NCBI GenBank assembly: GCA_001871015.1
Contig: MNUO01000019.1
Location: 1 to 18,564, forward strand
Origin: Candidatus Desantisbacteria bacterium CG1_02_38_46
Lineage (GTDB): Bacteria > Desantisbacteria > UBA1551 > UBA1559
DNA: 18,564 nt
Reading direction: 5' to 3'
Below are positions 13,261 to 18,564 of this stretch, one piece after another; the stretch's first letter is position 1, and each line of letters starts with the position of its first letter. A program made the translations under genes and the position numbers. The notes beneath the pieces are model-generated. The model made no database searches. It was not told the DNA's origin and saw nothing but the letters and a program-made list of their open reading frames with translations.

Positions 13261-15912
13261 TCATATAAGCTTATGGAGTTTTTCTATGATTGCATCAAAT
13301 TCTTTTCCAGAAAAACAAAATTTAAGATTGGTAAACTTTTTTCTAAATGATTTTACTTTTTCTTTTACTGTTTTCCCCTCAATTACAACATCATGAATAA
13401 ATTGGGCAACGGTTTTAAAATCTTTTTCTTCCATGCCGAATCTTGTCATTTCTGCAACGCCCAATCTTAAGGAGCCTGATGCAGTGAATCCTTCTTCTTT
13501 GGGACTTGCCTGATAATTAACTATTATGTTGTTTTCCTCAAGTTTTTTAGCCATCTCTGGTCCTTTTGCATAACCGACACTAACAATCACCTGATGAGTT
13601 TCTGTATAAGCAACTTCAGGGTCTCCTTCTACGTTTATGCCAGTATCTTTTAGCGCCTTAGCGAATGCTTTGGCATTTTTCAGGACTTTCTTTTGATATT
13701 CGTCCTTGAAGTAATTCATTTCATATGTAGAGAGTAATAATCCTAACATGGTTCCAAGGTGATGATTGCTTACACATCCAGGGAATGTCCTTTTGTTTAC
13801 TGTCTCCCAGAATTCATATCGTTTGTCTTGTTTGCTGTAGTTTGAAGCAATAATACCCCTCTGAGTGCCAAAAAAAGTCTTGTGCGTAGACGCAGTAACT
13901 ATGTCAGCTCCTTCTTTAAAAGGTTGCTGAAAATGGGGACCAACTAACCCTAATACATGAGCCATATCATACATAATAATACAATTTATGGAAAGCTCAT
14001 CCACAAATGCCCGTATTTCAGCAACCGGCTCTGGATGAAGAACTACACTTTTACCAAATATGATTAATTCAGGTTTATATTCAGCAATAAGTTCTTTGCA
14101 TGCACAAGCATCTATCTTGTATGGATTTTCAGAAAGAACAGGAAAATTTATCACAGCCGGTTTTTCTGTTTTGGGGTCACGGGCAACAAAATCCTGCAAG
14201 GCTCCCATTGGTTGACTGCTAAGATGTCCACCTTTGACAATATGGTTATTTAAGACGCAACGAATTTTTCGCTGTTCACTTTTTCTATCAAATCTATTAA
14301 TATAATCAACAATAGCACTGAAGACTGCTATATTGGCCATCTGCCCGCTTATTAAACGAGTTTCGACTTCTCTACAACATAAAAATATACACAGTTCCTT
14401 CTCTAATAGTCTCTCTACTTCTTTAATAAAATCAATCCCTTGATAGTAGAAAATATCTGCATCATAAAAAGCTTTAACACGTCTATGCTCTCCGTACCGA
14501 AAAGCAGGGTCCATAACAGAAAGCAAGCGAGTCATCGGTGACTGGGTTTGCTCAGAAGGAATTAGATTTATACATTCTCTTTGTCTCCATATTGTATTTT
14601 CATATGCTTTGTTTAGAAGAAAGTTCACCTTTTTAATATATCCTGATTCATCAAGTACTGATTCCTCTTTTTTGACAGTATGGTTATGTAAAAATGCTCG
14701 AGCATAAGGAGGCGCTTCTGACCTTAAATGAGATGGGACAATAACTGCTTTTGTTCTTTTTCCTCTAATTTCAATATCTACACTGTCGCCTGCATGGAAA
14801 TTGCTATCCACTAAGGCTAAGCAAACAGACCGCATTCCTTTTTCATCGGTCAATTTACTTAAAATCCCTTCTCCTTCAAATTTATAATAAGGTGTGACAG
14901 TGCCGCTGGTTACATATCCTGCACACCTATTTTCTGAAAAAACTTTAAAGCCTGTCCTGGCCATGTTTTTTCCTTCAAGTGTTAAAGGCATTATTAACCT
15001 TGGCAGATCTTTTATTAATGAATAATCTCCATCTAAAATTTTCTTGAATGCCTCAAACTGTTTTATCAATGCATTTTTCCCAATAAAATCACCTTTCAAA
15101 GGAGAAAAGCTCACGGCAAATTTAGCTAAAGGACAGGAAAATATAGGTATCTCTTTTCCTTCTGGGTCTATACCCAATTCATGCCCGTAGAGAGGAAGAG
15201 ATGCTTCAATCCTGAGGGTATCTCTGGCTCCTAATCCTACAGGAATTGCTCCGTGCTCAATTAAAATATCCCAGATTGTCAAAGCATCATCCCTGCTGAC
15301 AAAAAGTTCAAAACAAAGTGGTTCACCCGTATATCCAGTTCTACTGATTAAGACCTTAATATTACTCATCGTCACAATACTGAGTTTATTTCTTAATGGC
15401 TCAGGAAGGAAACCAGAATCTATAAGCTCATTGAGTATTGCTCTTGATAATGGGCCTTGCAGGGAAATCATAACCAAATCTTCTGTTTGATCAATCATCT
15501 CTAATTTTTTAAATCTTTTGATAATTTCCTGGAAATAATCCCAGTCTTTTTGTGTGTTACTTGCATTCACTATTAGAATATACTCGTCTTTAAAAAAACG
15601 ATAAAGGTAGGCATCATCAATTGCCCCTCCTTCAGAATCAGGTATGATTGTATATTGGGACTCGCATACACCAAGAGCATCAGCGTTATTCGTAAGAACA
15701 TATTGCAAAAATGGAAGTGCATCTTCTCCACGGAATACAAATCTACCCATATGGGAAACATCAAAGAGTCCGGCTCTACTTCTTGTTGCTAAATGTTCAT
15801 CTATGATTCCCATGCTATAATGTAAAGGCATACACCACTCTGCAAACTCCACCATCTTTGCTTTAAGGTCTACATGTCGCTGATAAAAAATAGTTTTACG
15901 AAGTTCTTTCAT
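13261..15912 (-). CDS. Fusion of glycine-cleavage T-protein (aminomethyltransferase) and archaeal-type serine hydroxymethyltransferase
   Basis: One uninterrupted 883-residue frame carries two enzymes of folate one-carbon metabolism. Residues 1 to about 405 are GcvT: 'FDVSHMGRF' (50-58), D99/D100 in 'GGAIDDAYLYRF', 'RTGYTGE', and 'GARDTLRIEASLPLYGHEL' (228-246), ending in a normal barrel domain. After a linker of about 20 residues, 425-883 is SHMT with D649-H652 'DMAH' and the PLP lysine K678 in 'STHKTFFG'. This half has 'FPGCVSNHHLG', 'ETHQVIVSV' and 'RLGVAEMTRFGM', which I recall from archaeal SHMT rather than bacterial GlyA. AGGTG precedes ATG 15910-15912. It could pass methylene-THF from glycine cleavage to serine synthesis. 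No GcvH or GcvP is in the window. Confidence 0.92.
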   Translation of the reverse strand: MKELRKTIFYQRHVDLKAKMVEFAEWCMPLHYSMGIIDEHLATRSRAGLFDVSHMGRFVFRGEDALPFLQYVLTNNADALGVCESQYTIIPDSEGGAIDDAYLYRFFKDEYILIVNASNTQKDWDYFQEIIKRFKKLEMIDQTEDLVMISLQGPLSRAILNELIDSGFLPEPLRNKLSIVTMSNIKVLISRTGYTGEPLCFELFVSRDDALTIWDILIEHGAIPVGLGARDTLRIEASLPLYGHELGIDPEGKEIPIFSCPLAKFAVSFSPLKGDFIGKNALIKQFEAFKKILDGDYSLIKDLPRLIMPLTLEGKNMARTGFKVFSENRCAGYVTSGTVTPYYKFEGEGILSKLTDEKGMRSVCLALVDSNFHAGDSVDIEIRGKRTKAVIVPSHLRSEAPPYARAFLHNHTVKKEESVLDESGYIKKVNFLLNKAYENTIWRQRECINLIPSEQTQSPMTRLLSVMDPAFRYGEHRRVKAFYDADIFYYQGIDFIKEVERLLEKELCIFLCCREVETRLISGQMANIAVFSAIVDYINRFDRKSEQRKIRCVLNNHIVKGGHLSSQPMGALQDFVARDPKTEKPAVINFPVLSENPYKIDACACKELIAEYKPELIIFGKSVVLHPEPVAEIRAFVDELSINCIIMYDMAHVLGLVGPHFQQPFKEGADIVTASTHKTFFGTQRGIIASNYSKQDKRYEFWETVNKRTFPGCVSNHHLGTMLGLLLSTYEMNYFKDEYQKKVLKNAKAFAKALKDTGINVEGDPEVAYTETHQVIVSVGYAKGPEMAKKLEENNIIVNYQASPKEEGFTASGSLRLGVAEMTRFGMEEKDFKTVAQFIHDVVIEGKTVKEKVKSFRKKFTNLKFCFSGKEFDAIIEKLHKLI

Positions 15913-16072
15913 AAGACACCTGTTTGAAGAATTTCTCCATTGCTTCGTATGTTTTCAGCATGCTTTTTATGCTTACGTATTCTCCGTTGCCGTGATAATT
16001 TTTTCCGTAAATGCTGAAATCTATGGCAGGGACTCCTCCGTCTCTTTCCTGCGGGATATCTTTTTCAACAAT
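15896..16072 (-). pseudogene. 3' remnant of an M20-family peptidase/deacylase gene
   Basis: A 58-codon open stretch lies between kbl and gcvT-SHMT, with a stop (16073-16075) directly before it and no start codon at its head. It contains 'GGVPAIDFSIYGKNYHGNGE' followed by 'YVSIKSMLKTYEAMEKFF'. This matches the C-terminal signature of M20 metallopeptidases such as ArgE, DapE and CPDG2 ('G.PAVDFG..G...HG.NEYV.I..L'). Its stop overlaps the first codons of gcvT-SHMT in another frame, and the gcvT ribosome binding site lies within it. The rest of the gene, about 350 codons in the family, is absent, so this is a truncated relic. Confidence 0.7.
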
Positions 16073-16124
16073 CTAATGTAATTATTTTCTTTCGTGTTCA
16101 GGGAAGTATGTCTCTCTTTAATCT

Positions 16125-17312
16125 TTATATTATTTTTAATTCCTTCCCTACCTTATTAAATGCTGCCAGGGCTGTATCTAAATCCTCCCTGGTAAGAGCT
16201 GCAGAAATCTGCACCCTGATTCTTGCCTGGCCTTTCGGCACAACGGGATAGGAAAAACTTATTACGTAGATGCCCTCTGCAAGCAGACGGTCAGCCATAT
16301 CCACGGCAATTTTAGCATCACCTATCATCACCGGCACGATCGGATGCTTGCTGGAAGCAATGTTGAATCCTGCCCTTGCCATTCCCTCCCGAAAGTATTT
16401 AGTATTTTGCGCCAGCCTGTCGAGGAGCTCGGTTGAAGACGTAATTATTTCTAAAGCTTTCAGCGAGGCTGCGGCTATTCCCGGCGCAAGGGTGTTGGAA
16501 AAGAGATAGGGCCGTGAGCGCTGCCTTAAAAGTTCGATAATCTCTTTTCTGCCGCTGGTGTAACCTCCGGACGCCCCGCCAAGGGCTTTGCCAAAAGTTC
16601 CGGTCAATATGTCGACTTTACCCATAACGTCGTGATACTCGTGCGTGCCCCGACCCGTCCTGCCCAGTACTCCCACGGCGTGTGAATCGTCAATCATGAC
16701 TAAAGCGTCATACTTTTCGGCGAGAGCACAGATTGTTTTCAAATCTGCAATAGTGCCGTCCATCGAAAAAACTCCGTCAGTGGCAATCAGGTGGAAGCGT
16801 GCACCCGCAGCCTCCTGCAACCTGGCTTCCAGGTCCTTCATATCACCCGCCTTGTAGCGGTAACGCTGGGCGCGGCAAAGGCGTATGCCGTCTATGATGC
16901 TGGCATGATTTAACTCGTCGCTCAGCACTACATCCCCCTCACTGAGCAGGGCTTCGAACAACCCCCCGTTTGCGTCAAAGCAGGAAGAATACAAAATCGT
17001 GTCTTCTGTTCCGAGAAACTCCGACATTTTATTTTCCAATTCCTTGTGGAGCTCCTGGGTTCCGCATATAAATCGCACCGATGACAGACCATAACCCCAT
17101 TTCTCTATCCCTGCCTGTGCGGCGGCTATCATCTCCGGGTGTCCGGAGAGTCCGAGATAGTTGTTGGCGCAGAAATTTAGAACCTGGCTACCGCCTTTCA
17201 GTTTGATTCTGGTACCCTGAGGTCCCGCAAGGACGCGTTCTTGTTTATACAGACCGGCCTCGTGAATATCCTTCAGCGTTTCTTCTATAAACAATTTCAT
17301 TTTGCCAAGCAT
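16125..17312 (-). CDS. kbl: 2-amino-3-ketobutyrate CoA ligase (glycine C-acetyltransferase)
   Basis: A 395-residue PLP enzyme of the alpha-oxoamine synthase family, near the 398 residues of E. coli Kbl. It cleaves 2-amino-3-ketobutyrate with CoA to glycine and acetyl-CoA. '[10 protein letters not shown]' (46-55), '[14 protein letters not shown]' (80-93), '[13 protein letters not shown]' and '[14 protein letters not shown]' are diagnostic. 'DDSHAVG' (208-214) holds the cofactor-contacting Asp and His, and the Schiff-base lysine is K242 in '[15 protein letters not shown]'. AGAGGTG sits a few bases before ATG 17310-17312. It follows tdh by 13 bases, so the two form an operon for threonine breakdown; the order is the reverse of E. 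coli. Its base composition is visibly richer in G+C than the genes to its left. Confidence 0.97.
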   Translation of the reverse strand: MLGKMKLFIEETLKDIHEAGLYKQERVLAGPQGTRIKLKGGSQVLNFCANNYLGLSGHPEMIAAAQAGIEKWGYGLSSVRFICGTQELHKELENKMSEFLGTEDTILYSSCFDANGGLFEALLSEGDVVLSDELNHASIIDGIRLCRAQRYRYKAGDMKDLEARLQEAAGARFHLIATDGVFSMDGTIADLKTICALAEKYDALVMIDDSHAVGVLGRTGRGTHEYHDVMGKVDILTGTFGKALGGASGGYTSGRKEIIELLRQRSRPYLFSNTLAPGIAAASLKALEIITSSTELLDRLAQNTKYFREGMARAGFNIASSKHPIVPVMIGDAKIAVDMADRLLAEGIYVISFSYPVVPKGQARIRVQISAALTREDLDTALAAFNKVGKELKII

Positions 17313-17325
17313 TTTTCACCTCTTT

Positions 17326-18351
17326 TTATGCCCAATCCAGGATAACCTTACCGCAGTTTCCACTTTGCATTACTTCAAAAGCTTTTTCGAACTCCTCGCA
17401 GCGGAAACAGTGGGTGAGCACTGGTGTAACATCCAGCCCGCTCAAAATCATTGAGGTCGACTTGTACCAGGTCTCAAACATCTCCCGTCCGTAAATACCC
17501 TTGATTGTCAGGGACCTGAAAATTACCTGCGTCCAGTCTATTGCTGCCTTAGCCGGTAATATTCCTAAAAGAGCAATTCGCCCCCCGTGGACCATATTGG
17601 CAATCATCTGGCGCAATGCATCTATATTTCCGGACATTTCCATCCCGACATCAAAACCCTCCTGCATACCTAATTGATTCTGGACTTTTTTAAGATCAGC
17701 GGTCTTGGCATCAAGTGCCAGTGTTGCACCCATCTTTTTTGCCAGCTCCAAACGAAATGGATTGATATCGGTCACAACGACATGTCTGGCTCCAACATGT
17801 TTGGCAATTGCCGTAGCCATCAGGCCTATGGGCCCAGCGCCGGTTATGAGCACATCTTCACCAATAAGATCAAAGGATAGTGCTGTGTGCGTTGCATTTC
17901 CCAGGGGGTCAAAATATGCTAACATTTCCATCGGGATTTTGGGATGTGCATACCATACATTAGCCACAGGAATACAGATATACTCGGCAAATGCTCCTGG
18001 ACGGTCTATACCAACACCTGATGGTTGTGCACAGAGATGCCTGCGACCTGCCAGACAGTTGCGACATAGCCCACAGACCAAATGCCCTTCGCCGCTGACC
18101 ACATCTCCTTTCTTAAAACCATGCACATTGCTTCCAACCTCAAACACAGTGCCAGCAAATTCGTGCCCAATCACCAGTGGTATCTTAATTGTTTTTCTCG
18201 CCCACTCATCCCAATTGTATATATGCAAATCCGTGCCACAAATTGCTGTCTTGTGTATTTTTATCAGCACATCATTTATGCCTAATTCTGGTACAGGCAC
18301 ATCCTCCATCTCTAAACCTATCCCTGCACGAGATTTAACAATAGATTTCAC
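17326..18351 (-). CDS. tdh: L-threonine 3-dehydrogenase
   Basis: A 341-residue zinc-dependent, NAD-linked dehydrogenase that oxidises threonine to 2-amino-3-ketobutyrate, the substrate of Kbl next door. Catalytic zinc ligands are C38 ('AICGTDLH') and H63/E64 ('GHEF'); the structural zinc cysteines are 93, 96, 99 and 107. The Rossmann motif GAGPIG is at 171-176 and 'EMSG' and '[14 protein letters not shown]' are family signatures. The start is GTG 18349-18351 with GGAGGG just upstream. This gives exactly the E. coli length and aligns with its 'MKALSKL' start. The open frame continues to 18444, but those 31 codons are the tRNA-Ser gene. It starts 17 bases after the tRNA. Confidence 0.96.
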   Translation of the reverse strand: MKSIVKSRAGIGLEMEDVPVPELGINDVLIKIHKTAICGTDLHIYNWDEWARKTIKIPLVIGHEFAGTVFEVGSNVHGFKKGDVVSGEGHLVCGLCRNCLAGRRHLCAQPSGVGIDRPGAFAEYICIPVANVWYAHPKIPMEMLAYFDPLGNATHTALSFDLIGEDVLITGAGPIGLMATAIAKHVGARHVVVTDINPFRLELAKKMGATLALDAKTADLKKVQNQLGMQEGFDVGMEMSGNIDALRQMIANMVHGGRIALLGILPAKAAIDWTQVIFRSLTIKGIYGREMFETWYKSTSMILSGLDVTPVLTHCFRCEEFEKAFEVMQSGNCGKVILDWA

Positions 18352-18368
18352 ATTCCCTCCCTGCGTTA

Positions 18369-18458
18369 TGGCGGAGAGGGTGAGATTTGAACTCACGACC
18401 GTCTTACGACGATTCTGGTTTTCAAGACCAGCGCCATCAGCCACTCGGCCACCTCTCC
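18369..18458 (-). tRNA. tRNA-Ser (UGA), CCA end present in the DNA
   Basis: Class II tRNA: acceptor GGAGAGG/CCTCTCC, D arm 'TGGCCGAGTGGCTGATGGC', anticodon stem CTGGT/ACCAG around CTTGAAA (anticodon TGA), a long variable arm, and T arm GTGAG/CTCAC with TTCAAAT. Discriminator is G, followed directly by CCA at 18369-18371. The other three tRNA genes here lack CCA, so this copy stands out, although three matching bases may be chance. Confidence 0.95.
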
Positions 18459-18513
18459 AATTATTTGATTTAATTACACTTATGAATGATTCCCTTATTC
18501 CAGATGGAACGGT

Positions 18514-18551
18514 GGTGGAACTGACTTTGGAACGTAGGTGGAACTGACTTT
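18514..18551. repeat. Two direct 15-base repeats at the right edge
   Basis: GGTGGAACTGACTTT occurs at 18514-18528 and again at 18537-18551, a period of 23 bases, with a related GGAAC motif at 18506-18510 (GATGGAACGG). Repeated short motifs of this kind are seen at the ends of some transposons, notably the IS21 family, but the window ends before any transposase, so the origin is unproven. Confidence 0.6.
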
Positions 18552-18564
18552 ATTAAAGCGCATA

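Noticed and set aside
18352-18444. 31-codon N-terminal extension of tdh
   Set aside because: It translates the tRNA-Ser gene. The GTG at 18349-18351 with GGAGGG gives the normal family length.
17705-18547. 280-codon plus-strand open frame
   Set aside because: Antisense to tdh and the tRNA-Ser gene; the minus-strand protein has clear catalytic motifs, this one has none.

Overview
The window reads almost entirely on the minus strand, so gene order below runs from high to low coordinates. It looks like a chromosomal piece from an uncultivated, AT-rich, Gram-negative-type bacterium. It has a primary sigma factor with region 1.1, ZapA, dTDP-sugar synthesis, the standard genetic code, and three of four tRNA genes without an encoded CCA. 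Candidate phyla such as Omnitrophota are possible, but I cannot fix the lineage from this sequence. Short palindromic repeats are scattered between genes and, in places, inside them.

Right third (about 13.2-18.5 kb): a tRNA-Ser(UGA) is followed after 17 bases by threonine dehydrogenase (tdh) and 2-amino-3-ketobutyrate CoA ligase (kbl). Next come the remains of an M20-type peptidase gene and one long gene that fuses the glycine-cleavage T-protein (GcvT) to an archaeal-type serine hydroxymethyltransferase (SHMT). Together these genes would turn threonine into glycine and acetyl-CoA, and glycine into serine via methylene-tetrahydrofolate.

Centre (about 12.0-13.2 kb): tRNA-Leu(UAA) and initiator tRNA-fMet lie behind a consensus sigma-70 promoter. 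They are followed by a stand-alone cyclic-nucleotide-binding protein and an AT-rich stretch of about 400 bases with a 34-codon coding remnant and a second good promoter.

Left two thirds (about 0-12.0 kb): a long, tightly packed housekeeping run, rfbB - tmk - dnaG - rpoD - tRNA(CAU) - infC - rpmI - rplT - pheS - pheT - coiled-coil gene - zapA - candidate 6S RNA - rarA - orphan hicB-like - thpR (cut by the window edge). It covers sugar-nucleotide synthesis, dTTP supply, priming, transcription initiation, translation initiation, ribosome assembly, Phe-tRNA charging, cell division and replication-fork repair.

Most notable points: the GcvT/archaeal-type SHMT fusion; palindromic repeats carried in frame in rfbB and probably rpoD; an 85-base repeat that rewrites the rfbB/tmk junction; a probable AUA start codon for infC; a 6S-like RNA between zapA and rarA with a palindrome at its tip; and a short PheT that lacks its EMAP-type tRNA-binding domain.
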